Under the pieces are notes generated by a model. That model was not told where the DNA came from. It worked only from the letters and a program-made list of their open reading frames with translations, and did not search any database. From Pseudoxanthomonas sp. J31 (GTDB lineage Bacteria; Pseudomonadota; Gammaproteobacteria; Xanthomonadales; Xanthomonadaceae): a stretch of 64,000 nt of DNA. Position 1 is the stretch's first letter. Each line of letters starts with the position of its first letter. Location of the stretch: contig NZ_AZNZ01000001.1 in NCBI RefSeq assembly GCF_000510725.1, forward strand, positions 124,001 through 188,000, written 5' to 3'. The position numbers were made by a program, and so were the translations under genes. Below, piece by piece: positions 25,663 through 34,954 of this stretch.

Positions 25663-26106
25663 ATGGTGTTCCGTGGTCCGGTCGACCTGGACGAACTCAA
25701 CCGCCTCAGCCGCGGCACCCTGATCGAGCACCTGGGCATCGTGTTCACCGCCGCCGGCGACGACTGGCTGCAGGCGACCATGCCGGTGGCGGGCTTCACC
25801 CGCCAGCCGTACGGCCTGCTCCACGGCGGCGCCTCGGTGGTGCTGGCCGAGACCCTGGGCAGCAGCGCCGGCAACCTGTGCCTGGACACCCGCGTGCAGC
25901 AGGCGGTGGGCCTGGAGATCAACGCCAACCACCTGCGCGCGGTGCGCGAGGGCGTGGTCACCGGCACCGCGAAGGCGGTGCACGTGGGCCGCAGCACCCA
26001 GGTCTGGGACATCCGCATCGAGGACGGACGCGGGCGCCCGGCCTGCGTCTCGCGCCTGACCCTGGCGGTGGTCGCGGTGGCCGCGCCGCAGGCCGGCGCG
26101 GCCTGA
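25663..26106 (+). CDS. Hotdog-fold thioesterase (PaaI/YdiI type)
   Basis: A 147-residue hotdog-fold enzyme. The LLHGGASVVLAETLGSSAG run contains the catalytic Glu in the long helix and the HGG loop of YdiI/MenI-like thioesterases, which cleave aryl or acyl CoA thioesters such as 1,4-dihydroxy-2-naphthoyl-CoA. The strand VGLEINANHLRAVREG is the family's second landmark. The substrate cannot be set, and menaquinone genes are not present here. ATG 25663 follows GGAG by eight bases. The gene stands between the phospholipase-D-like gene and plsC, both lipid-related. Confidence 0.85.
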   Translation: MVFRGPVDLDELNRLSRGTLIEHLGIVFTAAGDDWLQATMPVAGFTRQPYGLLHGGASVVLAETLGSSAGNLCLDTRVQQAVGLEINANHLRAVREGVVTGTAKAVHVGRSTQVWDIRIEDGRGRPACVSRLTLAVVAVAAPQAGAA

Positions 26107-26179
26107 TCCGGCGCCGTCGCCGCGGCAAAGCCGGCGCCCATCCCCAACCGGGCGCCGCATCCGGTATCGTGCGCGTCCT

Positions 26180-26989
26180 ATGGACCACGCTCCCCCACGA
26201 GCCGCCCGGCGCCGTGCCCGGCCCGGATCCGGCGTTGCCCGCCTGTTCCGCTACCTCTACCGCGTCCCGCTGCTGCTGCTGCACCTGCTGCTGCCGCTGC
26301 CGCTGACCGTGCTGTGCCAGGTCACGCCGCTGGCGCGCCTGCGCTGGGGCGGCGAGACCCTGGGCGACCGCGCGGTGCGCGCCTGGTCGGGCGGGCTGAT
26401 GTGGGTGTTCGGCTTCCGCCTGGTGCGGATCGGCCAGCCGCTGCCGGGGCCGGTGCTGTTCGTGGCCAACCACGTCAGCTGGGTCGACATCGAGATGCTG
26501 CACAGCCAGCGCATGATGGGCTTCGTCGCCAAGCGCGAGATCGCCGGCTGGCCGGTGGTCGGCTGGCTGGCCACCCTGGGCCAGACCATCTACCACCAGC
26601 GCGGCAACACCGACTCGCTGGCCGGGGTGATCGCGGTGATGCTCGAGCGCCTGCGCCAGGGCCGCGCGGTCGGCGTGTTCCCGGAAGGGCGCACCCGCGA
26701 CGGCAGCGCGGTCGGCCCGTTCCACGCGCGCATCTTCCAGGCCGCGGTCGAGGCCGGCGTGCCGGTGCAGCCGGTGGCGCTGCGCTACGGCGAGCGCGGT
26801 GACGCGCAGACGGTGGTGGCGTTCGGTCCGCGCGAGAGCTTCGTGGCCAACTTCCTGCGCCTGCTGGGCGAACCGGCGCGGCGCGCCGAGGTGCATTTCC
26901 TCGAGCCGATTGCGCCGGGCCAGGTCGAGGGGCGCCGCCGCCTGGCCGAGTTGTCGCGCGAACGCATCGTGGCGGTGATGGAACGCTGA
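26180..26989 (+). CDS. plsC: 1-acyl-sn-glycerol-3-phosphate acyltransferase
   Basis: A 269-residue membrane-bound acyltransferase that adds the second acyl chain to lysophosphatidate, producing phosphatidate for phospholipids. It shows the catalytic NHVSWVD (HX4D, near residue 97), the glycerophosphate-binding FPEGRTRDG (near 172) and the VQPVALRY strand. Hydrophobic helices near residues 25-50 fix it in the inner membrane. The arginine-rich first 20 residues are an unusual tail; ATG 26180 is the only start before the first helix. Further paralogues may exist outside the window, so the symbol rests on family membership. Confidence 0.87.
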   Translation: MDHAPPRAARRRARPGSGVARLFRYLYRVPLLLLHLLLPLPLTVLCQVTPLARLRWGGETLGDRAVRAWSGGLMWVFGFRLVRIGQPLPGPVLFVANHVSWVDIEMLHSQRMMGFVAKREIAGWPVVGWLATLGQTIYHQRGNTDSLAGVIAVMLERLRQGRAVGVFPEGRTRDGSAVGPFHARIFQAAVEAGVPVQPVALRYGERGDAQTVVAFGPRESFVANFLRLLGEPARRAEVHFLEPIAPGQVEGRRRLAELSRERIVAVMER

Positions 26990-27040
26990 TCCGGGCGCCG
27001 GGCACTTGCGCCGTCCGCGTCGTCCGGCGAATGATTGCCG

Positions 27041-28063
27041 GTGAAACTGCAAGTCCCGCTCCCCCGGATGCTGACCGCCGCCGACTTCCAGCCGCCGCGC
27101 CTGCTGCGCAATCCGCACGTGCAGTCGGTGCTGGGCTCCAGCGCCCTGCGCCGCCACCGCGGCCTGCGCGCGCTGGCCGCCAGCGGCGCCCAGACCCGCG
27201 AACTGATCCTGGACGGCGGCAACGGCGTGCGCCTGCAGGGCTGGCACAGCCGGGTGCCGGGCGTGCAACCGCGCGGCATGGCCCTGCTGCTGCATGGCTG
27301 GGAAGGCAGCGCCGAGTCCGGGTACATGCGCATGGCCGCCGCGCGCCTGCTCGGCTGCGGGCTGGAAGTGTTCCGCCTGAACTTCCGCGACCACGGCGGC
27401 ACCCACCACCTCAACGAGGACCTGTTCCACTCCAACCGCCTGGACGAGGTGGTGCACGCGGCCGCCGACATGGTGGCGCGGCTGCGGGTGCGCGACCTGG
27501 TGGTGGCCGGCTACTCGCTGGGCGGCAACTTCGCCCTGCGCCTGGGCCTGCGCGCGGCGGTGGCGGGGCTGCCGCTGCGCCACATCGCCGCGGTCTGCCC
27601 GCTGGTGGACCCGGCCAGGACCATGGACCACATGGAACGCGCGCCGCAGATCTACGACTGGTACTTCCGGCGCAAGTGGCGCAGTTCGCTGCTGCGCAAG
27701 CGCGAACTGTTCCCGGACCGCTACGGCTACGACGACGCCACCCTGCGCCTGGACATGCGCGGGCTGATGGGCTGGCTGGCCCAGCGCCACGCCGGCTTCG
27801 GCTCGGTCGAGGCCTACTTCGACAGCTATTCGATCGCCGGCCGGCGCCTGGCCGCGCTGGACGTGCCGGCCGACATCCTGATGTCGCGCGACGACCCGGT
27901 GATCCCGATCGACCATTTCCAGGACTGGCAGCTGCCGGCCTGCGCGCGGCTGGAGGTGGCGTCCTGGGGCGGCCACTGCGCGTTCCTGGAGAGCCTCAAC
28001 GGAGACGGTTTCGCCGAGCGCTGGGTGGCCGAACGCCTGTGCGCGGCACTGCCGGCCGGCTGA
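27041..28063 (+). CDS. YheT family alpha/beta hydrolase
   Basis: A 340-residue cytoplasmic hydrolase. The nucleophile elbow is GYSLGGN (Ser about residue 157). The oxyanion-side LLLHGWEGSAES motif and the N-terminal PPRLLRNPHVQS are characteristic of YheT/ABHD-type esterases. The Asp in MSRDDPVIP and the His in WGGHCAF complete the triad. Family members hydrolyse short acyl esters, but the natural substrate is unknown. The start is uncertain: TTG 27035, GTG 27041 and ATG 27068 are all in frame and none has a clear ribosome-binding site. It follows plsC by about 50 bases. Confidence 0.83.
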   Translation: MKLQVPLPRMLTAADFQPPRLLRNPHVQSVLGSSALRRHRGLRALAASGAQTRELILDGGNGVRLQGWHSRVPGVQPRGMALLLHGWEGSAESGYMRMAAARLLGCGLEVFRLNFRDHGGTHHLNEDLFHSNRLDEVVHAAADMVARLRVRDLVVAGYSLGGNFALRLGLRAAVAGLPLRHIAAVCPLVDPARTMDHMERAPQIYDWYFRRKWRSSLLRKRELFPDRYGYDDATLRLDMRGLMGWLAQRHAGFGSVEAYFDSYSIAGRRLAALDVPADILMSRDDPVIPIDHFQDWQLPACARLEVASWGGHCAFLESLNGDGFAERWVAERLCAALPAG

Positions 28064-28136
28064 GCCCCGCGCCTTCCGGTCCGCGCCGGCGCGGCCTCGG
28101 CTACGCTGTGGCCCACCACCACAGGGAGGCAGACAC

Positions 28137-28748
28137 ATGCGCATCTGGAGCGACAGTTTCCCCGCCGGCGGCCCGATCGCCGCCGAATTCGCGCTGGGCG
28201 CGATCGACGGCTTTGGCGGCAACCGCAACCCGCACCTGGCCTGGGACGGGGTGCCGGAGGGCACCCGCTCGCTGGTGCTGCTGTGCATCGACCCGGACGC
28301 GCCGACCGTGCCGGAGACCGTGGGTCGCGAGGACATGGAGATCCCGGTGGAGCAGCCGCGCACCGAGTTCGTGCACTGGGCCATGGTCGACATCGCCCCG
28401 GCGGTGGTGGCGATCGAGGCCGGCAGCTGCAGCGACCGCCCGACCCGCGGCGGCAAGCGCCAGCCGCCGGGCCCGGAAGGCGCGCGCCAGGGGCTGAACG
28501 ACTACACCGGCTGGTTCGCCGGCGACGCGCACATGGGCGGCGACTACTACGGCTACGACGGCCCGTACCCGCCATTCAACGACGCCCGCGTGCACCGCTA
28601 TTTCTTCCGCCTGTTCGCCCTGGACGTGCCGCGGCTGGACGTGCCCGACCGCTTCACCGCCGCCGACGCGCTGCGCGCCATGCAGGGCCACGTGCTGGGC
28701 GAGGCCGCGGTGCACGGCACCTACACCCTCAACAGCCGCCTGGGCTGA
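28137..28748 (+). CDS. YbhB/YbcL family Raf-kinase-inhibitor-like (PEBP) protein
   Basis: A 203-residue phosphatidylethanolamine-binding-like protein. It shows the ligand-pocket motif DPDAPT near residue 52 and EFVHWAMVDIAP near 80, and the C-terminal YFFRLFALDVPRLDVP stretch that is typical of bacterial YbhB/YbcL. It has no signal peptide, so it should be cytoplasmic. The biochemical role of this bacterial family is poorly known. ATG 28137 follows a GGGAGG site. It stands just upstream of the GyrI-like gene, with a 19-base gap, and the two are probably co-transcribed. Confidence 0.85.
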   Translation: MRIWSDSFPAGGPIAAEFALGAIDGFGGNRNPHLAWDGVPEGTRSLVLLCIDPDAPTVPETVGREDMEIPVEQPRTEFVHWAMVDIAPAVVAIEAGSCSDRPTRGGKRQPPGPEGARQGLNDYTGWFAGDAHMGGDYYGYDGPYPPFNDARVHRYFFRLFALDVPRLDVPDRFTAADALRAMQGHVLGEAAVHGTYTLNSRLG

Positions 28749-28767
28749 GCCTGCGCGCGGCGCCGGG

Positions 28768-29370
28768 GTGGAGAAGATCGACCTCAAGCGCAGCCTGGGG
28801 CCGCTGTACCGGCCGGCCCCGGGCATCGTCGAGCTGGACGTGCCCGCGTCCGGCTTCCTGATGGTCGACGGCCGCGGCGACCCGGACACCGCGCCGGCCT
28901 GGCGCGAGGCCGTGGAGGCGCTGTACGCCGTGGCCTACGCGGTGAAGTTCGCGCTGAAGCGGCGGCGCGCGCTGGACTACGTGGTGATGCCGCTGGAGGC
29001 GCTGTGGTGGTCGGACGACCTGTCCAGCTTCGTCCGCGGCGACCGCGCTGCCTGGCAATGGACCGCGATGATCATGCAGCCGCCGGAGGCGGACGCGGAC
29101 CTGGTCGCCGAAGCGGTGGCCGGCGTGCGCGCGAAGAAGGCGCTGCCGGCGCTGCGGCGGCTGCGCCTGGAGAGCTTCGCCGAAGGGCGTTGCGCGCAGC
29201 TGCTGCACGTCGGTCCGTACCGGGACGAGGGGCTGGCCATCGCCCGCCTGCACGCCTGGATCCGCGAGCGTTCGGCGCTGCGCGGGCGCCACCACGAGAT
29301 CTACCTCGGCGATCCGCGCCGCAGCCGGCCGGAGAAGCTGAAGACCCTGCTGCGCCAGCCGATGGCATGA
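28768..29370 (+). CDS. GyrI-like small-molecule-binding domain protein
   Basis: A 200-residue protein matching the stand-alone GyrI-like group: IDLKRSLGPLYRPA near the start, then FLMVDGRGDPDT, VMPLEALWW in the middle and LLHVGPYRDEG and HHEIYLGDPRRS near the end. The GyrI-like/SOUL-related fold binds small hydrophobic molecules and, in some members, has hydrolase activity toward xenobiotics. No DNA-binding domain is present. The start is GTG 28768 next to GGGG. It shares a strand and short gap with the PEBP gene. Its ligand is unknown. Confidence 0.82.
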   Translation: MEKIDLKRSLGPLYRPAPGIVELDVPASGFLMVDGRGDPDTAPAWREAVEALYAVAYAVKFALKRRRALDYVVMPLEALWWSDDLSSFVRGDRAAWQWTAMIMQPPEADADLVAEAVAGVRAKKALPALRRLRLESFAEGRCAQLLHVGPYRDEGLAIARLHAWIRERSALRGRHHEIYLGDPRRSRPEKLKTLLRQPMA

Positions 29371-29427
29371 GCCGCCATGCCGGCCGCGGCGGCGTGTCCG
29401 GCCGCGGGCGGCTGCCGCGCGGCGCGG

Positions 29428-30219
29428 TTACTGCGCCGGCATCAACGCCAGCAGGCCGATGCCCAGCAGGATCCGGTAGACGGCGAAGCCGGTGAAGCGG
29501 TGGGCCTTGATGTAGCCCATCAGCCAGCGCACCACGCCGAAACCGGTCGCGGCGGCGGCGGCGAAGGCCAGGGCCACGCCGGCCCAGTCCTCGCCGCCGA
29601 GCCCGCCTTCCATGGCCAGTTCCAGGAAGGCGTAGGCGCTGGCCGCGAACATGGTCGGGATGCCGACCAGGAACACGAACTCGGCGGCGGAGGCGCGCCG
29701 GCTGGTGCCGGCCAGCATGGCCATGAAGATCGCCGCGGCCGAGCGCGAGGTGCCGGGGAACACGCCGGCCACCACCTGGGCCAGGCCGACCAGGATCGCG
29801 ACCTTCCAGCTGATCGTGGCCACGTCGCCGCGCTTTCCCGCGTAGTGCTCGGCCACCAGCATCCAGATGCCGCCCAGCACCAGCGCCCAGGCGATCGGAG
29901 TCACCGTCTCCGGCAGTTCCCAGCCGGCCAGGCGCACCGGCAGGCCGACCAGCGCGGTAACCAGGAACGCGACCGCCAGCTTGGCCACGTAGTCGCGGGT
30001 GGCCGGGTCGCCGAGGCTGGTCGCCAGCTCCCACAGCCGGCGCCGGAACACCAGGGTCACGGCGAGGATCGCGCCGGCCTGGATCACGATGTTGAAGAAG
30101 TCCGAACGCGCGCCCAGCCAGTGCTGGGCGATCAGCAGGTGCCCGGTGCTGGAGATGGGCAGGAATTCCGTCAGTCCTTCGAGGATGCCCAGCAGCAGGG
30201 CGGAGAGCAGTTCGGACAC
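29428..30219 (-). CDS. uppP: Undecaprenyl-diphosphatase UppP (BacA)
   Basis: A 263-residue inner-membrane enzyme that dephosphorylates undecaprenyl pyrophosphate, recycling the lipid carrier of peptidoglycan synthesis and giving low-level bacitracin resistance. It shows both family motifs: GILEGLTEFLPISSTGHL at residues 9-26 with the Glu-rich site, and PGTSRSAAAI (residues 163-172). About eight hydrophobic helices follow the known topology. I placed the start at GTG 30219, which puts the first helix at the N-terminus; the longer open frame to 30366 runs through the glnA control region. It is divergent from glnA. Confidence 0.92.
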   Translation of the reverse strand: MSELLSALLLGILEGLTEFLPISSTGHLLIAQHWLGARSDFFNIVIQAGAILAVTLVFRRRLWELATSLGDPATRDYVAKLAVAFLVTALVGLPVRLAGWELPETVTPIAWALVLGGIWMLVAEHYAGKRGDVATISWKVAILVGLAQVVAGVFPGTSRSAAAIFMAMLAGTSRRASAAEFVFLVGIPTMFAASAYAFLELAMEGGLGGEDWAGVALAFAAAAATGFGVVRWLMGYIKAHRFTGFAVYRILLGIGLLALMPAQ

Positions 30220-30270
30220 GTGGCGGCGTCGTCGGTTGGGAGGGCGGCCCCAGCATACGCGAGCAAATGC

Positions 30271-30310
30271 TGCACTGGCACATCCCCAAAAAGGTGCATT
30301 GCTCGCACCA
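30271..30310 (+). promoter_or_regulatory. NtrC half-site cluster upstream of glnA
   Basis: TGCAC (30271-30275), GGTGCA (30293-30298) and GCACCA (30305-30310) are half-sites of the NtrC consensus TGCACCA-N3-TGGTGCA. They stand upstream of the full site at 30317 and may form extra or weaker NtrC contacts, as in enhancer arrays. Confidence 0.45.
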
Positions 30311-30316
30311 AAATAA

Positions 30317-30333
30317 TGCACCTGTTTGGTGCC
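30317..30333 (+). promoter_or_regulatory. NtrC enhancer site of glnA
   Basis: TGCACCTGTTTGGTGCC matches the 17-bp NtrC palindrome at all but two positions. It is centred about 85 bases upstream of the -12 element, in the range of sigma-54 enhancers. The ntrC gene itself lies 6 kb downstream. Confidence 0.75.
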
Positions 30334-30394
30334 TCGTTCCCCTTCCCGGATCGGAAGTTCAGTCAAATCAACGGCTTGTGACGAGTGTGATGGT

Positions 30395-30410
30395 TGGCAC
30401 GGACCCTGCT
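30395..30410 (+). promoter_or_regulatory. Sigma-54 promoter of glnA
   Basis: TGGCACGGACCCTGCT fits the -24/-12 consensus TGGCACG-N4-TTGCT with one mismatch. The invariant GG (30396-30397) and GC (30408-30409) are 10 bases apart, as required. Transcription would start near 30421, about 27 bases before the glnA ATG. Confidence 0.85.
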
Positions 30411-30447
30411 ACGGAACGGGTACCCATCAACCCGAGGTTGCACAGCG

Positions 30448-31857
30448 ATGTCCGTGGAAAACGTTGAGAAGCTGATCAAGGACAACAAGGTCGAGTTCGT
30501 CGACCTGCGATTCGTCGACATGCGCGGCATGCAGCAGCACGTCACCTTCCCGGCCAGCATCGTCGAGGACTCGCTGTTCGAGGACGGCAAGATGTTCGAC
30601 GGCTCCTCGATCGCAGGCTGGAAGGGCATCAACGAGTCGGACATGCTGCTGATGCCGGATCCGGAGACCGCGCTGCTGGATCCGTTCGCCGCCGACCCGA
30701 CCCTGGTCCTGACCTGCGACGTGCTCGATCCGGCGACCATGCAGGCCTACGCGCGCTGCCCGCGCGGCGTGGCCAAGCGCGCCGAGGCCTACCTGAAGTC
30801 CTCGGGCATCGCCGACGTCGCGTTCTTCGGCCCGGAGCCGGAGTTCTTCATCTTCGACGCGGTGCGCTTCGCCAACGACATGGGCCACACCTTCTTCGAG
30901 ATCGAGTCCGAGGAGGCGGCCTGGAACAGCGGCACCAAGTACGAGACCGGCAACACCGGCTACCGCCCGGGCGTGAAGGGCGGCTACTTCCCGGTCGCCC
31001 CGCACGACTCGCTGCACGACCTGCGCGCGGAGATGTGCAAGGTGCTGGAGGAGGCCGGCATCCCGGTCGAGGTCCACCACCACGAGGTGGCCACCGCCGG
31101 CCAGTGCGAGATCGGCACCCGCTTCAACACCCTGGTGCGCAAGGCCGACGAGCTGCTGACCCTGAAGTACATCGTCAAGAACGTCGCCCACCGCAACGGC
31201 AAGACCGCCACCTTCATGCCCAAGCCGATCGTCGGCGACAACGGCAGCGGCATGCACGTGCACCAGTCGCTGTCCAAGGACGGCAAGAACCTGTTCTCCG
31301 GCGACGGCTACGGCGGCCTGTCGCAGCTGGCGCTGTGGTACATCGGCGGCATCTTCAAGCACGCCCGCGCGATCAACGCCTTCGCCAACGCCGGCACCAA
31401 CAGCTACAAGCGCCTGGTCCCGGGCTTCGAGGCGCCGGTGATGCTGGCCTACTCGGCGCGCAACCGCTCGGCCTCCTGCCGCATCCCGTGGGTGTCCAGC
31501 CCGAAGGCCCGCCGCATCGAGATCCGCTTCCCCGACCCGCTGCAGTCCGGCTACCTGACCTTCACCGCGCTGATGATGGCCGGCCTGGACGGCATCAAGA
31601 ACCAGATCGACCCGGGTGCGCCGAGCGACAAGGACCTGTACGACCTGCCGCCGGAGGAAGAGAAGAACATCCCGAAGGTCTGCTCCAGCCTCGACCAGGC
31701 GCTGGAGGCGCTGGACGCGGACCGCGAGTTCCTCAAGGCCGGCGGCGTCATGAGCGACGACTTCATCGACGGCTACATCGCGCTGAAGATGCAGGAAGTC
31801 ACCAAGTTCCGCGCGGCCACGCACCCGCTGGAATACCAGCTGTACTACGGCAACTGA
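30448..31857 (+). CDS. glnA: Glutamine synthetase type I
   Basis: A 469-residue enzyme, the same length as enterobacterial GlnA. It makes glutamine from glutamate, ammonia and ATP in the cytoplasm as a dodecamer. Motifs in order are FDGSSIAGW (about residue 50), [10 protein letters not shown] (127), the glutamate-binding [10 protein letters not shown] (264), the ATP/glutamate loop [16 protein letters not shown] (near 332) and the adenylylation tyrosine in LYDLPPEE (near 397). The last predicts control by GlnE. ATG 30448 is preceded by GAGG. The sigma-54 promoter and NtrC sites above show nitrogen control. glnK and amtB follow. Confidence 0.97.
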   Translation: MSVENVEKLIKDNKVEFVDLRFVDMRGMQQHVTFPASIVEDSLFEDGKMFDGSSIAGWKGINESDMLLMPDPETALLDPFAADPTLVLTCDVLDPATMQAYARCPRGVAKRAEAYLKSSGIADVAFFGPEPEFFIFDAVRFANDMGHTFFEIESEEAAWNSGTKYETGNTGYRPGVKGGYFPVAPHDSLHDLRAEMCKVLEEAGIPVEVHHHEVATAGQCEIGTRFNTLVRKADELLTLKYIVKNVAHRNGKTATFMPKPIVGDNGSGMHVHQSLSKDGKNLFSGDGYGGLSQLALWYIGGIFKHARAINAFANAGTNSYKRLVPGFEAPVMLAYSARNRSASCRIPWVSSPKARRIEIRFPDPLQSGYLTFTALMMAGLDGIKNQIDPGAPSDKDLYDLPPEEEKNIPKVCSSLDQALEALDADREFLKAGGVMSDDFIDGYIALKMQEVTKFRAATHPLEYQLYYGN

Positions 31858-31863
31858 CCGGCT

Positions 31864-31889
31864 GCGGCGCGGGGGCGACCCCGCGCCGC
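31864..31889 (+). terminator. Stem-loop after glnA
   Basis: GCGGCGCGGGG (31864-31874) pairs perfectly with CCCCGCGCCGC (31879-31889) around four bases, 7 bases after the glnA stop. TTCC follows, a weak T-stretch. It probably reduces read-through into glnK. The rest of the 293-base gap before glnK holds another small hairpin (32069-32085) but no clear sigma-54 promoter. Confidence 0.6.
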
Positions 31890-31991
31890 TTCCGCATCCG
31901 TGCGCGATACCGCCGTCCGCCAGGGGGCCGGGCGGCAGTGGAAGGAGAGAGAGAAGCGAAGCAAGCAAAGGGGATTCCCGGGCCTGCATGA

Positions 31992-32489
<498 letters not shown>

Positions 32490-32507
32490 CCCACCCCGGA
32501 GAGAACC

Positions 32508-33965
32508 ATGAAGACGCGATTCCTGGCCGGGTGGAAGACCCGGTTCTATTCCGTGTGCCTGATGATGCTGGTTTCGGCGCTGGCGACCACCGCCTTCGCC
32601 GCCCAAGCGCAGGAAACCGCCGCGCCGCCGGCCGAGGAAGCCGCCGCGGCGGTCGCCGCCGCCGCCGATGCCACGGCCGACGCCGCTGCCGCGGTCGGGG
32701 AAGCGGCCGCCGAGCCCGCCGCCGCCGAGGAGGCGCCGGCCGAGGAGGAGGCGAGCCTGGATTCGGGCGATACCGCCTGGATGCTGACCTCGACCCTGCT
32801 GGTGCTGCTGATGATCGTGCCCGGCCTGGCCCTGTTCTACGGCGGCCTGGTGCGCAGCAAGAACGTGCTGTCGGTGCTCAGCCAGGTGCTGGTGGTGGCC
32901 TCGATCGTGATCGTGCTGTGGGCCTTCTACGGCTACAGCGCGGTGTTCACCGAGGGCAACGCCTTCTTCGGCTCGTTCACCGAGAAGTCGTTCCTCAAGG
33001 GCATCGGCGTCGACACCCTCAGCGGCACCATCCCGGAGCTGCTGTTCGTGGCCTTCCAGTCCACCTTCGCCGCCATCACCACCGCGCTGATCGTCGGCGC
33101 CTTCGCCGAGCGCATCAAGTTCAAGGCGGTGCTGCTGTTCTCGGTGCTGTGGTTCACCTTCAGCTACCTGCCGATGGCGCACATCGTGTGGGGCGGCGGC
33201 TACCTGGGCGAGCTGGGCGCGATCGACTTCGCCGGCGGCACCGTGGTGCACATCAACGCCGGCGTGGCCGGCCTGGTCGGCGCCTACTTCGTCGGCAAGC
33301 GCCTGGGCTTCGGCCAGACCGCGCTGAAGCCGCACAACGTGCCGTTCACCTTCATCGGCGCCGCCCTGCTGTGGATCGGCTGGTTCGGCTTCAACGCCGG
33401 CTCGGCCGCCGCCGCCGACGGCACCGCCGCCCTGGCCTTCATCAACACCATCCTCGCCACCTCGGCGGCGGTGGTCGGCTGGACCCTGGTCGAGGCCATC
33501 AGCAAGGGCAAGCCGTCGGCGCTGGGCGCCGCCTCCGGCGCGGTCGCCGGCCTGGTCGGCATCACCCCGGCCTGCGGCACGGTCGGTCCGCTGGGCGCGA
33601 TCGTGATCGGCCTGGCCGCCGGCGCGATCTGCGTGTGGGGCGTCACCGGCCTGAAGAAGCTGCTGAACGTGGACGACACCGCCGACGTGTTCGGCGTGCA
33701 CGGCGTCGGCGGCATCGTCGGCGCGGTCCTGACCGGCGTGTTCACCGCGCCCTCGCTGGGCGGCACCGGCGACGCCGACTTCTCGATCGGCAGCCAGGTC
33801 TGGATCCAGGTGGTCAGCATCGGCTTCACCATCGTCTGGTGCGCCGTGGTCACCGTGCTGGCCCTGCTGGTGGCCAAGCTGGTGTTCGGCCTGCGCGTCA
33901 ACGAGGAGGCCGAGCGCATCGGCCTGGACATCAGCTCGCACGGCGAGTCCGCCTACGAGGTCTGA
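32508..33965 (+). CDS. amtB: Ammonium transporter AmtB
   Basis: A 485-residue inner-membrane ammonium channel. A cleavable signal (VSALATTAFA) is followed by an Ala/Glu-rich low-complexity segment of roughly 50 residues with no other known match, then eleven hydrophobic helices. The pore histidines sit in GTVVHINAG and VFGVHGVGG. The segment LFYGGLVRSKNVLS and the Cys-containing GITPACGTVGP are also typical. It is regulated by GlnK, whose gene is directly upstream with overlapping spacing (18 bases). GGAGAG lies 6 bases before ATG 32508. A helical structured terminator region follows. Confidence 0.95.
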   Translation: MKTRFLAGWKTRFYSVCLMMLVSALATTAFAAQAQETAAPPAEEAAAAVAAAADATADAAAAVGEAAAEPAAAEEAPAEEEASLDSGDTAWMLTSTLLVLLMIVPGLALFYGGLVRSKNVLSVLSQVLVVASIVIVLWAFYGYSAVFTEGNAFFGSFTEKSFLKGIGVDTLSGTIPELLFVAFQSTFAAITTALIVGAFAERIKFKAVLLFSVLWFTFSYLPMAHIVWGGGYLGELGAIDFAGGTVVHINAGVAGLVGAYFVGKRLGFGQTALKPHNVPFTFIGAALLWIGWFGFNAGSAAAADGTAALAFINTILATSAAVVGWTLVEAISKGKPSALGAASGAVAGLVGITPACGTVGPLGAIVIGLAAGAICVWGVTGLKKLLNVDDTADVFGVHGVGGIVGAVLTGVFTAPSLGGTGDADFSIGSQVWIQVVSIGFTIVWCAVVTVLALLVAKLVFGLRVNEEAERIGLDISSHGESAYEV

Positions 33966-33972
33966 GTGGCAT

Positions 33973-33999
33973 CGCGCCGCGGGCACAGGCCGCGGCGCG
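33973..33999 (+). terminator. First stem-loop after amtB
   Basis: CGCGCCGCGG (33973-33982) pairs perfectly with CCGCGGCGCG (33990-33999) around seven bases, 8 bases after the amtB stop. CTTCC follows. This probably ends the glnK-amtB transcript. Confidence 0.55.
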
Positions 34000-34016
34000 C
34001 TTCCTGCAACAACCGA

Positions 34017-34038
34017 GGTGGCGCCGCCCGGCGCCACC
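34017..34038 (+). terminator. Second stem-loop after amtB
   Basis: GGTGGCGCC (34017-34025) pairs perfectly with GGCGCCACC (34030-34038) around four bases. It follows the first stem-loop by 17 bases and may back it up. No T-run follows. Confidence 0.4.
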
Positions 34039-34170
34039 GCCCGATCCCCGCGCGCTGCCCGAGCGGCCGCGCCTGCAATGCGCCGAGGTGAACCGTGTTC
34101 CGCCTTCCCGTCACCCATGCGCGCCGGAGGCAGTGCTTGCCGCCGCCGCCGCGGGGCGGTGCAATGGGGC

Positions 34171-34917
34171 ATGAGCCCGGACCTGCGCACGCTCTTTCCC
34201 GCCGTCCTCTGCCTGCTGCTGGCCGCCTGCGCGCACGCGCCGCAGCGCAGCCCGCTGGCGCAATGGACGCCTTCGCCCAACCACGACGCCCGGCGGCCCT
34301 CGCTGGTCGTGCTGCACGCCACCGAACAGGGCTCGGTGGCGGAGAGCCTGCACACGCTGCGCACCCGCAACAGCGGCGGGCCGGTAAGCGCGCACTACCT
34401 GGTCGGCGCCGACGGCAGCGTGCACCAGCTGGTCGACGACCGGCGCCGTGCCTGGCATGCCGGCGGTGGCAGCTGGGGCGCGCTCACCGAGCTGAACTCT
34501 GCGTCCATCGGCATCGAGCTGGACAATGATGGCGCCGCACCGTTCCCGCCCGCGCAGATCGAGGCCCTGCTGCGCCTGCTCGAGGACCTGGCCACGCGCC
34601 TGGGCATCCCGCGCCACGCGGTCATCGCCCACGCCGACCTGGCGCCCACGCGCAAGCGCGATCCCGGCCCGCGGTTCCCGTGGCAGCGCCTGGCCGAGGC
34701 CGGCTTTGGCCTGTGGCCGGATCCGGCCGATGGCGAACCGCCTCCCGGTTTCGATCCGTGGCTGGCGCTGCAGGCCATCGGCTGGCCGCTGCACGACCCG
34801 GTCGCGGCGGTGCGCGCCTACCGCCGCCACTACCGCGGCGACGAGGCCGACACCCTGGACGCGGAGGACCTCCGCATCCTGCATTCGCTGGTCCTGCAGG
34901 CGCGGCGCCGGCGCTGA
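34171..34917 (+). CDS. amiD: N-acetylmuramoyl-L-alanine amidase, AmiD/AmpD-type lipoprotein
   Basis: A 248-residue zinc amidase that cuts the bond between MurNAc and the stem peptide. A lipobox (LLLAACA) near residue 18 predicts lipid anchoring, as in outer-membrane AmiD, not cytoplasmic AmpD. The Amidase_2 domain shows His in VVLHATE, the NSASIGIELDN strand, His in IAHADLAP and Asp in KRDPG as zinc ligands. I chose ATG 34171; GTG 34159 is an alternative. It stands between amtB and ntrB without an obvious nitrogen role. It probably recycles or trims cell-wall fragments. Confidence 0.88.
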   Translation: MSPDLRTLFPAVLCLLLAACAHAPQRSPLAQWTPSPNHDARRPSLVVLHATEQGSVAESLHTLRTRNSGGPVSAHYLVGADGSVHQLVDDRRRAWHAGGGSWGALTELNSASIGIELDNDGAAPFPPAQIEALLRLLEDLATRLGIPRHAVIAHADLAPTRKRDPGPRFPWQRLAEAGFGLWPDPADGEPPPGFDPWLALQAIGWPLHDPVAAVRAYRRHYRGDEADTLDAEDLRILHSLVLQARRRR

Positions 34918-34954
34918 CCGCCACCCGCGGCGGCCATCGCCGCCATCGGCGCCA

